From: Guptibacillus hwajinpoensis | GTDB taxonomy: Bacteria; Bacillota; Bacilli; Bacillales; Guptibacillaceae | Length of the DNA stretch: 64,000 nt | Direction: 5' to 3' | NCBI RefSeq assembly: GCF_020524165.1 | Contig: NZ_JAIVKU010000003.1 | Location: forward strand, 514,135-578,134 | In this document: positions 45,045-54,962 of the stretch, one piece after another | Numbering within the stretch: position 1 is the stretch's first letter | Layout of the letters: the number at the start of each line of letters is the position of its first letter | Position numbers and translations under genes: made by a program | Notes under the pieces: model-generated | The model's input: only the letters and a program-made list of their open reading frames with translations | Told to the model about the DNA's origin: nothing | Database searches by the model: none

Positions 45045-46194
45045 ATTCCTTCGTTATTTGGTAGAGGGCTCGCTCGCAAGTTAGCTTGTTTTTCTCCGTA
45101 ATTTCTTGTTTTCGCGGAATGGGATCGTATAAATCATTCTCGTCATGCCAATTTTCAGGGAGAGTAAGAGGAGAAAGGGGTTTCCATCGATCTAACCACT
45201 GCTGTGGGAGTCTTCCTGTCATTGATAACCCTTTCATTTCAAGCCAAATCCTGGACCATGCTCTCGGTACCACTCTCCAAATGTCATATCCGCCTCCACC
45301 AACAGCAATCCATTTTCCATTACAGTATTCATGTGCAAGTTGATGAGCTAACTTAGGAATAAATTCGTAGCTTTTCATAGATACAGAAAGGTGAGTTAGT
45401 GGATCATAATAATGAGCATCGGCTCCATTTTGAGTTAAAATCACATCAGGTTTAAAAAAATCGATTACTTTCCTGAAGGAAGCTTCGTAAACTTCCTGAA
45501 ATGATTCATCTTCAGTAAAAGCATCGATGGGTACATTAAACGAAAACCCATATCCTTTTCCCTGACCTTTTTCGTTAATGTTTCCTGTTCCAGGAAATAG
45601 GTAGCGGCCCGTTTCATGAATCGATAAGGTACAAACGTCAGGATCGTCATAGAAAGCCCATTGAACACCATCCCCGTGGTGAGCGTCCGTGTCGACATAA
45701 AGAACTCTGGCACCATATTTTTTCTTCATGTACTCTATGGCAATGGAACTATCATTATAGATACAAAAGCCAGATGCTTTTCCTCGAAAACCATGATGCA
45801 GGCCCCCTCCTACATTGAGCGCATGATCAGATTTACCTGTCATAACAGCGTCAACTGCCGTAAGCGTACCTCCAACAATGAGTGCACTTGCTTCATGCAT
45901 ATTTGAAAAAATCGGCGTATCTTCAGTACCAAGTCCATAGTTCGTTGCGACGGAGGAAGCGAGACTTCCTTTGCCTGCCTTTTTCACTGCGTCAATGTAT
46001 GCTGGGTCATGAATAAGAGCAATTTCATCATCAGTCGCTATTCGAGGAGCAATCACATCAGTTTCATGTAAAGCTTTAATCTCTGTTAAAAGATCCTGAG
46101 TGAGTTTAACACGAATATGGTTGAAAGGATGGTCATCACTAAATTTATAGTTAAGGTAATCTGTGGAGTAAACAAAAACAGAATCGCACGTCAT
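45043..46194 (-). CDS. acuC: AcuC lysine deacetylase
   Basis: 383 aa class I/II HDAC-fold enzyme with the zinc-site motifs DTDAHHGDGVQWAF and NGADAH, plus the later VGGGGYD. AcuC removes acetyl groups from acetyl-CoA synthetase and so restores its activity. It is the last gene of acuABC and overlaps the acuB stop by 4 nt (ATGA). Confidence 0.94.
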   Translation of the reverse strand: MTCDSVFVYSTDYLNYKFSDDHPFNHIRVKLTQDLLTEIKALHETDVIAPRIATDDEIALIHDPAYIDAVKKAGKGSLASSVATNYGLGTEDTPIFSNMHEASALIVGGTLTAVDAVMTGKSDHALNVGGGLHHGFRGKASGFCIYNDSSIAIEYMKKKYGARVLYVDTDAHHGDGVQWAFYDDPDVCTLSIHETGRYLFPGTGNINEKGQGKGYGFSFNVPIDAFTEDESFQEVYEASFRKVIDFFKPDVILTQNGADAHYYDPLTHLSVSMKSYEFIPKLAHQLAHEYCNGKWIAVGGGGYDIWRVVPRAWSRIWLEMKGLSMTGRLPQQWLDRWKPLSPLTLPENWHDENDLYDPIPRKQEITEKNKLTCERALYQITKE

Positions 46195-46844
46195 CTTTGA
46201 ACACCCGGCATGCTTGGCCAGAGAACCTCATAACCTTCCTTTTTAATGTCATTTACGACCGAAGTTGGATTCATTGTCTGTATGCGAAAAACAATATTTT
46301 TGTATTTCTCATCATGACTGCATGGATAAACAAGTACACTGATGATGTTAACATTACGTTTTTTTATGATTTGGGTAATGTCAGCGAGCTGTCCAGATAC
46401 GTTAGCGACCTGAACTTCAATATGCGAGCTCGGCTGGTGTGCCCCTGTAAGTAGGATAAGCGTATGTAACATATCCGTCTCAGTTACCATGCCAATCACT
46501 TTTCGATTTTCAACAATTGGAATGGAACTAATCCGCTGTTCGTAGAAAATGGTAGAGATTTCTTCAACGAAATCTAGAGGATGAGCCGTAATCACATTTT
46601 TCTTCATAATAGAGGAAAGCTGTGATTGTAACACTTCCTTGTTCGGATTTGCGTCAAGAATAGATGGACTAGCATCTTTAAGATCCCGATCCGAAACAAT
46701 ACCTACAAGTTCTCCGACAGTATTCACGATTGGCAGGTGACGAATGTTTTTCTCTCTCATAAGAATGATCGCATCCGCGATAGTTTGATTCTCTTCAAGA
46801 GAAAACACATTTCGGTTCATTATTTCTTCTATAACCAACTTCAT
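46191..46844 (-). CDS. acuB: AcuB, CBS-ACT domain protein
   Basis: 217 aa with two CBS domains (residues 1-60 and 75-130) and an ACT-like C-terminal domain (about 138-205). Such proteins sense adenosine nucleotides; AcuB lies with acuA and acuC, suggesting control of acetyl-CoA synthetase acetylation, but its exact action is not settled. It starts 16 nt after the acuA stop. Confidence 0.92.
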   Translation of the reverse strand: MKLVIEEIMNRNVFSLEENQTIADAIILMREKNIRHLPIVNTVGELVGIVSDRDLKDASPSILDANPNKEVLQSQLSSIMKKNVITAHPLDFVEEISTIFYEQRISSIPIVENRKVIGMVTETDMLHTLILLTGAHQPSSHIEVQVANVSGQLADITQIIKKRNVNIISVLVYPCSHDEKYKNIVFRIQTMNPTSVVNDIKKEGYEVLWPSMPGVQR

Positions 46845-46860
46845 TCACTCCTTTGCAATC

Positions 46861-47493
46861 TTAGTACATGAAGCGATTATGGAAACGCAAGCGATCAAAT
46901 GCTTGAATGGAGTCTTGATTAATTCTAGATCCAATCCTGGCCATTAAGCAGTTTGCTGGATGAGAACTGATTTCCGGGTCATCCGTTGCATACCATTCAA
47001 GACCTCCTGCATTCATCATTTTCTCCATCACTTTACGATAATCCCAGACTGATAGCCCTGTCCCTTTAAGGTCCCAATGCCAATAATACTCAGTTGTAAT
47101 CACAATATAATCGTTCATGGCATCGTCCATAAATGAGGTTTTTAAAAGGCTTTTCCCAACTTTCGCGTTACGATATTTTGGGATAACTTCAATCGCTCCT
47201 AATTCAATCAAGTCTTCCATTTTTCCTTCCGACCACCGTTCAAGAGGATCCGGATAAAGGAAGGTAACATACCCGACGATCGTTTCTCTCTCTCTAGCAA
47301 CAATAATTCGGCCTTCAGGAAGACCGGCTATTTCAACTAGTGCTTTATGTTGTTGTTCAGGTGGACGAAATGCGACAAGATCCTTATGTAAATGATAGGA
47401 TGCCAGGCGATTGGGACTGATTGGGCCTTCAATAATTAATTTTCCATGAGGTGTGTTCCACTCAATTGCATTATACGTTTTATGATGTTCCAT
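46861..47493 (-). CDS. acuA: AcuA protein acetyltransferase
   Basis: 210 aa GNAT-type acetyltransferase. Features are EGRIIVARERETIVGYVTFLYP and the acetyl-CoA loop with VIPKYRNAKVGKSLL. AcuA acetylates a lysine in AcsA and shuts it off; acsA is the divergent neighbour 165 bp away. ATG follows GGTGGTGACTAG, a weak site. Confidence 0.93.
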   Translation of the reverse strand: MEHHKTYNAIEWNTPHGKLIIEGPISPNRLASYHLHKDLVAFRPPEQQHKALVEIAGLPEGRIIVARERETIVGYVTFLYPDPLERWSEGKMEDLIELGAIEVIPKYRNAKVGKSLLKTSFMDDAMNDYIVITTEYYWHWDLKGTGLSVWDYRKVMEKMMNAGGLEWYATDDPEISSHPANCLMARIGSRINQDSIQAFDRLRFHNRFMY

Positions 47494-47658
47494 CTAGTCA
47501 CCACCTTTTCATAATGGTCTCTATTCTTATTATACATGAAACAAACTAAATGTAAGGGGTTTCAATCGTATTTTTTGAAGTTTTGTCATTTGTTAAAAAA
47601 TTAGGAATTTATGTTATACTAACAGGGAAAGACATGAAGGAGAAGGAGGAGATTACTT

Positions 47659-49374
47659 ATGGATTTGAAACCGCTTTCTGCTACATTGGGTAATCATAAT
47701 TTGCAGGATTATGAAGCTACATATGAAAATTTTGATTGGAAAGACGTGGAGAAAACATTTACTTGGAGTGAAACAGGGAATGTCAATATGGCGTATGAAG
47801 CCATTGATAGGCACGCTGAGTCCGATCGTAAAAACAAAGTAGCTCTTTATTTTTCTGACCCAAATCGAGATGAGAAGTATACGTACAGTGAAATGAAAAC
47901 AATGAGTAACAAGGCAGGGAACGTTCTAAAAAAAGTGAATGTGGAAAAAGGGGATCGCGTTTTTATATTCATGCCACGCTCTCCAGAACTATACTTCATT
48001 CTGCTAGGCACTCTTAAACTTGGTGCCATTGCTGGTCCACTTTTTGAAGCTTTTATGGAAGGCGCAGTAAGGGATCGCCTTGAGGATAGTGAAGCAAAGG
48101 TACTTGTTACCACACCTGAGCTACTTGAACGTGTTCCAGTTGAGGAGCTTCCAAATCTCGAAAGTGTTGTTCTAGTAGGAGAGAACGTGGAAGAAGAAGG
48201 TCCCTATATAGACTTTTATAAGCATTTTGAATCAGCGGAAAAGAAGTTGAAAATAGAGTGGGTTGATCGTGAAGATGGTATGATTCTTCATTACACCTCA
48301 GGTTCAACAGGTAAGCCAAAAGGTGTTCTTCATGTTCATAATGCAATGGTGCAACACTATCAAACAGCGAAGTGGGTACTTGATCTAAAAGAAGATGATG
48401 TCTACTGGTGTACAGCGGATCCTGGCTGGGTAACGGGAACGTCTTATGGCATTTTTGCTCCATGGCTTGCCGGAACGTCAAACGTCATTCGTGGTGGCCG
48501 GTTTAGTCCAGAGGATTGGTATGGGACAATCGAAAAGTATGAAGTTACCGTATGGTATAGTGCACCAACTGCTTTTCGTATGCTAATGGGCGCTGGAGAT
48601 GAGATTGTTAAGAAATATGATCTTTCCTCTTTACGTCATGTATTAAGCGTAGGGGAGCCATTGAATCCTGAAGTTATTAAGTGGGGGAATCAAGTCCTTG
48701 ATCTTCGAATACATGATAACTGGTGGATGACAGAGACGGGTGCACAGCTAATCAGTAATTATCCATCAATGGAAATAAAGCCAGGATCGATGGGAAAACC
48801 GATTCCAGGTGTTCATGCAGCGATCGTAGATGATCAAGGAAATGAACTTCCTGCCAATCGAATGGGGAACCTTGCGATAAAAAAAGGCTGGCCATCAATG
48901 ATGCGAGCCATCTGGAATCGTCCTGAGAAATATGAAAGCTATTTCTTAAAAGGGGACTGGTACGTATCAGGTGATTCAGCTTATAAAGATGAGGACGGAT
49001 ACTTCTGGTTCCAGGGTCGAGTTGATGATGTGATTATGACTTCTGGTGAAAGAGTTGGCCCATTTGAGGTGGAAAGTAAGCTTGTTGAACACAGAGCGGT
49101 TGCTGAAGCTGGGGTTATTGGTAAGCCAGACCCTGTTCGAGGTGAAATCATTAAAGCCTTTATAGCACTGAGAGATGGTCATGAGCCATCTGATGAGCTC
49201 ATGGAGGAGATTCGTAACTTTGTGAAAAAAGGTCTTGCTGCTCATGCAGCACCACGAGAAATTGAATTTAGAGATAAGCTTCCGAAAACAAGAAGTGGTA
49301 AAATCATGCGTCGCGTGTTAAAAGCATGGGAACTTGATTTACCAACTGGTGATTTGTCGACAATGGAAGATTAG
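47659..49374 (+). CDS. acsA: acetyl-CoA synthetase
   Basis: 571 aa AMP-forming ligase that makes acetyl-CoA from acetate. The AMP-binding P-loop is YTSGSTGKPKG and the conserved C-terminal lysine in PKTRSGKIMRR is K548, the residue that AcuA acetylates and AcuC frees in B. subtilis (K549 there). ATG follows GGAGAAGGAGGAG. An extended -10 (TGTTATACT, ending 47620) with TTGTTA at 47590 may be its promoter, though the spacer is 19 bp. No clear cre was found in the divergent region. Confidence 0.96.
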   Translation: MDLKPLSATLGNHNLQDYEATYENFDWKDVEKTFTWSETGNVNMAYEAIDRHAESDRKNKVALYFSDPNRDEKYTYSEMKTMSNKAGNVLKKVNVEKGDRVFIFMPRSPELYFILLGTLKLGAIAGPLFEAFMEGAVRDRLEDSEAKVLVTTPELLERVPVEELPNLESVVLVGENVEEEGPYIDFYKHFESAEKKLKIEWVDREDGMILHYTSGSTGKPKGVLHVHNAMVQHYQTAKWVLDLKEDDVYWCTADPGWVTGTSYGIFAPWLAGTSNVIRGGRFSPEDWYGTIEKYEVTVWYSAPTAFRMLMGAGDEIVKKYDLSSLRHVLSVGEPLNPEVIKWGNQVLDLRIHDNWWMTETGAQLISNYPSMEIKPGSMGKPIPGVHAAIVDDQGNELPANRMGNLAIKKGWPSMMRAIWNRPEKYESYFLKGDWYVSGDSAYKDEDGYFWFQGRVDDVIMTSGERVGPFEVESKLVEHRAVAEAGVIGKPDPVRGEIIKAFIALRDGHEPSDELMEEIRNFVKKGLAAHAAPREIEFRDKLPKTRSGKIMRRVLKAWELDLPTGDLSTMED

Positions 49375-49380
49375 GTAATC

Positions 49381-49415
49381 AAAAACAGCCTGCAGCGATT
49401 GCTGCAGGCTGTTTT
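49381..49415. terminator. bidirectional terminator between acsA and the PBP gene
   Basis: AAAACAGCCTGCAGC and GCTGCAGGCTGTTTT form a 15-bp stem around GATT. Confidence 0.85.
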
Positions 49416-49416
49416 C

Positions 49417-52400
49417 TTACTGATCATTAGCGCTTGTATTATTGGTGCTATTGGAATTATTTCCACTATCAGCACCATTTGTAGAATTGTTGTTTCCGCT
49501 ATTATTTCCATTGCTCGAGTTAGTATCGTTTGTATTTCCGTCGGTATTGGTCGTTTCTTCATTTGAAGCTGAATCATCTGAATTGCTCGATTCATCATCC
49601 TCATTATCCGTAGGCGCATCATTTTCGTTTTCTTCGTTAGACGAGGCATCATTATTGTCTTCATCCGTTGAAGGTTCTGTTTCTGGCTTTTTCTTAGGTT
49701 TTGGCTCTGGTTTTTCTGACCAATCTCCACTCGTTACTTTAGCAGAAGCTCCTGATTCGTTACCAGCTACATCAACTGCTGTAACGTAATAAGCGTATGC
49801 ACCAGAAGGGATGTTGAATGAGCTACCATCAGATGCTTTGATACTTCCTAGTTTGGTAAAGGAACTACTACCGTTTGAAGCTCGATAAATGCGATAACCA
49901 ACAATATCGCTTTCACCGGATGCACTCCAATTTAGAGTTGATCCACTAATTGAAACGCCCCCAACAGCACCTGGTTTTTTTCCATTCTCTGAAGCAGTTT
50001 CACCTTCTGAAACAATATTAAGATTTTTAAATTCGGATGGTAAAAGTGATGCAAGATCGACTCCCGAGAAGTAATCTTCTTTAATCATTACGCCGCTAGA
50101 CACAAATTCTGCTGGAGTAGAACTAAGTGCCTGATAGGTTTTACCGTTGATTACAACATAACGTCCTTCAGTCAGGCTGTCATCAACTTCTGTCGGTACG
50201 TACTTTGCATTAAAGAGGTCCGTTTGGACAAGGCCAGCCTTCTGACAAAGGTCAGATGCAAGCTTTCCTGAAATGCCACAGAATGAACGCTGCACAATAC
50301 CAGTTGGCATGTTAAATGATTCTTCTGGGTCCATTATTTCGGGTTTTTTATCATAAGCAGCATTAGCAAATAATGCCCATAAGTTTTTGTTTCTGTTGGC
50401 ATATTGACTATCCATACTGATTTGTTTATCGTATCCAGTCCATACACCTAGTGAAACATTAGGATTAACTGCTACAAACCATGAATCATAATAGTTCTGA
50501 CCTGTTCCAGTTTTTCCTGCCCAATCAGAAGAGAATTTTAATTTGTTTGGAATGTCTTGGGCGGTCCCTTGATTAACGACGTCTCGCATCATATCAATCG
50601 TTAGGTAAGCGGTTTGTGGACTGAATACGTCAACGGGCTTTGTTTTTTGTTCAAAAATCGTATTTCCGTCACGGTCAACTATTTTATCAATTAAGTAAGC
50701 ATCGACAAATTTTCCGCCATTAGCAAATGTACCAAAAGCATTCGTATTTTCTTCTACACTTACGCCACGTTGAAGGGCGCCAATTGCCATTGATGGATTG
50801 GTTCGGTCATCAAGTGTCATTGTACTAAAGCCCATCTTTACTAAATAATCTGTTGCCTCTACCGGGTTCATCTTATTATAAACTCGAACCGCTGGAACGT
50901 TATAAGATCTTTCTAACGCTTTACGTGCCGTCACAAGCCCATGATAGTTTGATGAATAGTTACCTGGATTGTAGCCCTCTTTAATTGGTAAGTCTGGGAC
51001 AATATAGCCAGGCTGAACCTTTCCAATCTCCATAGCAGGTGCATAGTCAAGCAAGGGTTTCATTGTAGAACCATTAGAGCGATAAGCATCTGTCGCATGG
51101 TTCAGTTCTTCTTCAGCAAAGTCTCTTCCGCCAACAAAGGAAAGAATTTTTCCTGTTTTATTTTCGATTAAGATACTACCTACTTGCATTGGAAACTCTT
51201 TATTTTCAAGTTCCCCTGTCTCGGAATTTTGCACAGAAATTGTTTTAGAACTTTGGAAGTAACTTCCGTTTTCTAAGACTTTATCCCGAGCAGTATTCAT
51301 AGATTCATAAATATCTTTGTCAATTGTTGTGTAAATTTTGTATCCATTTTTTCGAAGTTCTTTCTCTGCATTGCTCATAAATTCGAGAAATACATCAGAG
51401 TTTTCTTGAACTTCTTCCCATTTCAAATCCATTTTCTTAGCTATTTCTGTTGCAGATCTTCCAGTAACGTTAGCGTCATAAGTTATTTGGTTGTAATAGT
51501 CAACACTCTTCGCAAGCTTCTCTCCATCATATCCTTCTTCATCAGCAATCTGCTGAGCAAGAACGCGTTTCGCACGATCTTCAATTTCAAAGGTAAGATA
51601 TGGATACTTTTCAACTGGTGAAGGTGAAGAGTCCGCCAGGTTTTTTTCAATATCATATTCTAGCGCCTTGTTGTACTCATCTTCGGTAATCGTTTCTTCT
51701 TGATACATGCGGTATAACACGAATTCCATCCGTTCAATTCCGGCTGAAAGATCTTCTTTTACCTCACCCGAATTTGTAAATGGGGTGTATGTATAAGGGT
51801 TTTTGGGAATACCTGCAATAAAGGCAGCTTGTGGCAAGTTTAAATCACTTGCATTGACGCCAAATATGCCCTGTGACGCGGCTTGAACCCCAGCAATATT
51901 ATTACCCGATGCGTTTCGTCCATAAGGAACAATGTTAAGATACGCTTCAAGAATTTCATCTTTATTAAAAAAGTTTTCTAGTCGAAGCGCGAGCAACATT
52001 TCTTTTGCTTTTCGTTCAAATGAAACTTCTCTTGTTAAGATTTGATTTTTTACGAGCTGCTGGGTCAGTGTACTCCCACCACTGCGATCATCTGAATTCG
52101 TGACTTCTTGAAGTACGGCTCGTCCAATTGCTTTTGGAACAATACCGTCATGATCATAAAAATATTCATCTTCTGTGGAAATGACCGCCTTCTGTAGAAG
52201 AGGAGAAACGTCTTTTAACTCAACTTCTTTTCGCTCAATATCTGAGCGGAAGTTTCCAAGAAGTACGTCTCCAGCAAAATAGACTTCACTGGTTTCTTCG
52301 TAGTTATAAACGTCATTCTTCATCTCATCGTAAGAGCGAATCGGTTCATCTTTTACAAGCGATGCAAAATACCCCGCACCAACACCACCGGCGAAAAAGG

Positions 52401-52548
52401 CGCCCATTAGACCAAGCACTATAAAGATAAGAAAAAGATTCCAAACGACTTTATAGGCGATTCTGGAGCCGGTTAAAATGTTGTATTCTTGTAATCTATC
52501 AATGAACGCGTTCCACTTCTGCCTGATAGTAGAAAAAAGCTCTCGCAT
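49417..52548 (-). CDS. class A (bifunctional) penicillin-binding protein with Fn3-like domain and disordered tail
   Basis: 1043 aa. A membrane anchor (about 32-58) precedes a GT51 transglycosylase with STEDEYFYDHDG and GGSTLTQQLVKNQ. The transpeptidase carries S494 in STMK, SYN in ERSYNVPA and KTG at 679-681. An Fn3-like module (about 870-960) and a tail of about 80 Asn/Ser/Asp/Glu/Thr residues end the protein. It polymerises and crosslinks peptidoglycan outside the membrane. Which Bacillus class A PBP it matches is not clear. ATG follows GAGGGGGT. Confidence 0.92.
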   Translation of the reverse strand: MRELFSTIRQKWNAFIDRLQEYNILTGSRIAYKVVWNLFLIFIVLGLMGAFFAGGVGAGYFASLVKDEPIRSYDEMKNDVYNYEETSEVYFAGDVLLGNFRSDIERKEVELKDVSPLLQKAVISTEDEYFYDHDGIVPKAIGRAVLQEVTNSDDRSGGSTLTQQLVKNQILTREVSFERKAKEMLLALRLENFFNKDEILEAYLNIVPYGRNASGNNIAGVQAASQGIFGVNASDLNLPQAAFIAGIPKNPYTYTPFTNSGEVKEDLSAGIERMEFVLYRMYQEETITEDEYNKALEYDIEKNLADSSPSPVEKYPYLTFEIEDRAKRVLAQQIADEEGYDGEKLAKSVDYYNQITYDANVTGRSATEIAKKMDLKWEEVQENSDVFLEFMSNAEKELRKNGYKIYTTIDKDIYESMNTARDKVLENGSYFQSSKTISVQNSETGELENKEFPMQVGSILIENKTGKILSFVGGRDFAEEELNHATDAYRSNGSTMKPLLDYAPAMEIGKVQPGYIVPDLPIKEGYNPGNYSSNYHGLVTARKALERSYNVPAVRVYNKMNPVEATDYLVKMGFSTMTLDDRTNPSMAIGALQRGVSVEENTNAFGTFANGGKFVDAYLIDKIVDRDGNTIFEQKTKPVDVFSPQTAYLTIDMMRDVVNQGTAQDIPNKLKFSSDWAGKTGTGQNYYDSWFVAVNPNVSLGVWTGYDKQISMDSQYANRNKNLWALFANAAYDKKPEIMDPEESFNMPTGIVQRSFCGISGKLASDLCQKAGLVQTDLFNAKYVPTEVDDSLTEGRYVVINGKTYQALSSTPAEFVSSGVMIKEDYFSGVDLASLLPSEFKNLNIVSEGETASENGKKPGAVGGVSISGSTLNWSASGESDIVGYRIYRASNGSSSFTKLGSIKASDGSSFNIPSGAYAYYVTAVDVAGNESGASAKVTSGDWSEKPEPKPKKKPETEPSTDEDNNDASSNEENENDAPTDNEDDESSNSDDSASNEETTNTDGNTNDTNSSNGNNSGNNNSTNGADSGNNSNSTNNTSANDQ

Positions 52549-52636
52549 TCCTATACCCCCTCAAATTAATCCTATTTATTATAGCATATGTCGTCGAGAT
52601 TTGTATAAACTGGTAGGAAGTTCAGTTAGCTTAGAA

Positions 52637-52665
52637 TTGACATGGTTTTTGGTTTGTGATATTAA
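52637..52665 (+). promoter_or_regulatory. sigma-A promoter of tyrS
   Basis: TTGACA (52637-52642), a 17-bp spacer and TATTAA (52660-52665) lead into the T-box RNA. Confidence 0.7.
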
Positions 52666-52671
52666 TTTAAA

Positions 52672-52928
52672 TAGCGTTTTTTAATGAACGACATGCCGTG
52701 ATTGGATGAAGTAGCTTTTTTCTCCCTTTTTCAGAGAGCTGGTGGTCGGTGAGAACCAGTATAAAGGAAAATGCGAATTACCTCCATGAGCATCTAATGG
52801 GAAAGACAATGTCTGCGTAGCATTAGACGGTTCAGGCCGTTATCCTGACTGAGTGGAAGAAACCTGTTTTCTTCAACAAGGGTGGTACCGCGATCAAACT
52901 CGTCCCTTTTTAGGGATGGGTTTTTTTG
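52672..52928 (+). promoter_or_regulatory. T-box leader (Tyr specifier TAC) controlling tyrS
   Basis: The core AAGGGTGGTACCGCG is at 52878-52892. The specifier context GCGAATTACCTCC holds a TAC codon (52779-52781), matching tyrosine. The terminator ACTCGTCCC/GGGATGGGT with a T-run at 52921-52927 follows. Uncharged tRNA-Tyr should switch the RNA to the antiterminated form. It fills most of the gap before tyrS. Confidence 0.93.
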
Positions 52929-52986
52929 TGTTTTAATAACTGTATTAAACGGAAATACTACACGATTAACAAAGGGAGTCGATGAC

Positions 52987-54252
52987 ATGCACATTTTAGA
53001 TGAATTAGAAGCAAGGGGTCTATTGAACCAGGTAACAGATCGAGAAGGATTAGAAAAAGAGCTTAATGAAAATCGAATTGCTCTTTATTCAGGTTTTGAT
53101 CCAACAGCGGATAGTCTTCATATTGGTCATCTTTTGCCAGTACTGGCACTTCGTAGATTTCAACTTGCTGGTCATACGCCGATTGCACTTGTTGGTGGGG
53201 CAACGGGCCTTATTGGTGATCCTAGTGGCCGCTCGAATGAACGTACTTTAAATTCCGAGGATATCGTAAAGGAATGGACAAACAAATTACAGGGGCAGCT
53301 TGCACGTTTTTTAGATTTCGAAACAGAAGCGAATGCTGCCAAAGCTGTAAACAACTATGACTGGATCGGCGAATTGAACGTTATCCCATTTCTTCGCGAT
53401 GTAGGTAAGAACTTTGGTCTAAACTACATGCTTGCAAAAGATTCAGTAACGTCACGACTTGAAGCCGGGATTTCATTTACTGAGTTTACGTACATGATTC
53501 TACAATCGTATGACTTCCTTCAACTGTATCGGAAAGAGAATTGTCGCCTGCAAATTGGAGGCAGTGATCAGTGGGGAAATATTACAGCTGGTCTTGAATT
53601 GATTCGTAAAGAAGAAGGAAGTGAAGAATCTTCGAAAGCTTTTGGTGCAACCTTCCCGCTTGTGACGAAAAGTGATGGATCAAAATTTGGTAAATCTGAA
53701 GGTGGCGCGATCTGGTTAGATGCTGATAAAACTTCTCCATATGAGTTCTATCAATTTTGGATTAATACAGATGACCGCGATGTAGTGAAGTTTCTTTATT
53801 ACTTTACGTTCTTAAGCATTGACGAAATTAAAGAGATTGAAAAGAAGCATTTAGAAGCACCAGAAAAAAGAGAAGCGCATCGTACGCTAGCTGAAAACGT
53901 AACGAAGCTTGTGCATGGAGAAGATAAGCTTCAACAGGCAATTAATATTTCGGAAGCTCTTTTCAGTGGAGATATTAAGCAATTAACAGCAGATGAAATC
54001 CGTTTAGGCTTTAAAGACGTTCCTTCATATCATGTAGAAGATCGTGAAAAGGGGCTTATTGATTTATTAGTCGAAGCAGGAATTTCATCTTCTAAGCGTC
54101 AGGCAAGAGAAGACGTGAAGAATGGCGCTGTTTATATTAATGGTGAACGCTGTCAGGAAATGGACAAAGTGATTTCAGAAAACGATCAAATAGAAAATCA
54201 GTACGTGATTATTCGAAGAGGGAAAAAGAAATATTTCCTTCTTACTTATTAA
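52987..54252 (+). CDS. tyrS: tyrosine--tRNA ligase
   Basis: 421 aa class I synthetase, the TyrS (not TyrZ) type. HIGH is at 45-48 and the KMSKS-like KFGKS at 233-237; the C-terminal S4 domain (about 355-421) binds tRNA. ATG at 52987 stands 8 nt after GGGAG; an in-frame GTG at 52882 lies inside the T-box and is not used. Regulated by the tyrosine T-box upstream. Confidence 0.97.
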   Translation: MHILDELEARGLLNQVTDREGLEKELNENRIALYSGFDPTADSLHIGHLLPVLALRRFQLAGHTPIALVGGATGLIGDPSGRSNERTLNSEDIVKEWTNKLQGQLARFLDFETEANAAKAVNNYDWIGELNVIPFLRDVGKNFGLNYMLAKDSVTSRLEAGISFTEFTYMILQSYDFLQLYRKENCRLQIGGSDQWGNITAGLELIRKEEGSEESSKAFGATFPLVTKSDGSKFGKSEGGAIWLDADKTSPYEFYQFWINTDDRDVVKFLYYFTFLSIDEIKEIEKKHLEAPEKREAHRTLAENVTKLVHGEDKLQQAINISEALFSGDIKQLTADEIRLGFKDVPSYHVEDREKGLIDLLVEAGISSSKRQAREDVKNGAVYINGERCQEMDKVISENDQIENQYVIIRRGKKKYFLLTY

Positions 54253-54263
54253 TCTGTAAAGAG

Positions 54264-54291
54264 AAGACGCTCAAAGTTTGAGCGTCTTTTT
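54264..54291 (+). terminator. tyrS terminator
   Basis: AAGACGCTCAAA and TTTGAGCGTCTT form a 12-bp stem with a minimal loop, then TTT. Confidence 0.85.
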
Positions 54292-54319
54292 GTTATCTTT
54301 AATTGATCAGTTGACATAA

Positions 54320-54351
54320 GAAAAACCCCGGAATAAATTCCGGGGTTTTTT
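54320..54351 (-). terminator. rpsD terminator
   Basis: AAAAACCCCGGAA and TTCCGGGGTTTTT form a 13-bp stem around four bases; T-rich on the minus strand. Confidence 0.85.
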
Positions 54352-54359
54352 GAAACAGC

Positions 54360-54962
54360 TTAACGAGAGTAGTACTCAACGATAAGAGCTTCAGTGATTT
54401 CAGCAGGAAGTTCAGAACGCTCAGGAAGACGAGAGAACGTACCTTCAAGCTTGTCTGCATCGAAAGTAAGGTATTCTGGAACGAAGTTGTTTACTTCGAT
54501 TGCTTCTTTGATGATGTCAAGGTTGTTTGACTTCTCACGAACGCTGATCACTTGACCAGTCGCTACGCGATAAGAAGGGATATCAACGCGTTTGCCATCG
54601 ACAGTGATGTGGCCATGGTTAACTAGCTGACGAGCCTGACGGCGAGTACGAGCTAGACCCAAACGATAAACAAGGTTGTCAAGACGAGCTTCAAGAAGAA
54701 TCATGAAGTTCTCACCGTGAACACCTTTCATTTTACCAGCATCATCGAAAAGACGACGGAATTGACGCTCAGTCATGCCGTACATGTGACGAAGCTTTTG
54801 CTTCTCTTGAAGCTGAAGTCCATATTCAGAAAGCTTTCTACGCTGGTTAGGTCCGTGTTGACCTGGAGCGTAAGGACGCTTTTCCAATTCTTTACCTGTT
54901 CCACTTAGAGAAATACCAAGACGACGAGAAATTTTCCAACTTGGTCCTGTATAACGAGCCAT
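54360..54962 (-). CDS. rpsD: 30S ribosomal protein S4
   Basis: 200 aa primary rRNA-binding protein for 16S assembly. It starts [19 protein letters not shown], and the S4 fold reads [30 protein letters not shown] at 54962 follows AAAGGAGG; an upstream in-frame ATG at 55046 lies in the structured leader and is not used. A lone rpsD next to tyrS is standard in Bacillus, where S4 represses its own synthesis. Confidence 0.97.
   Translation of the reverse strand: MARYTGPSWKISRRLGISLSGTGKELEKRPYAPGQHGPNQRRKLSEYGLQLQEKQKLRHMYGMTERQFRRLFDDAGKMKGVHGENFMILLEARLDNLVYRLGLARTRRQARQLVNHGHITVDGKRVDIPSYRVATGQVISVREKSNNLDIIKEAIEVNNFVPEYLTFDADKLEGTFSRLPERSELPAEITEALIVEYYSR

Noticed and set aside
49442..49789. 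115-codon plus-strand frame opposite the PBP C-terminus
   Set aside because: It is the antisense shadow of the repetitive Asn/Ser/Glu tail; its Ser/Leu/Phe-rich product is an artefact of that bias.
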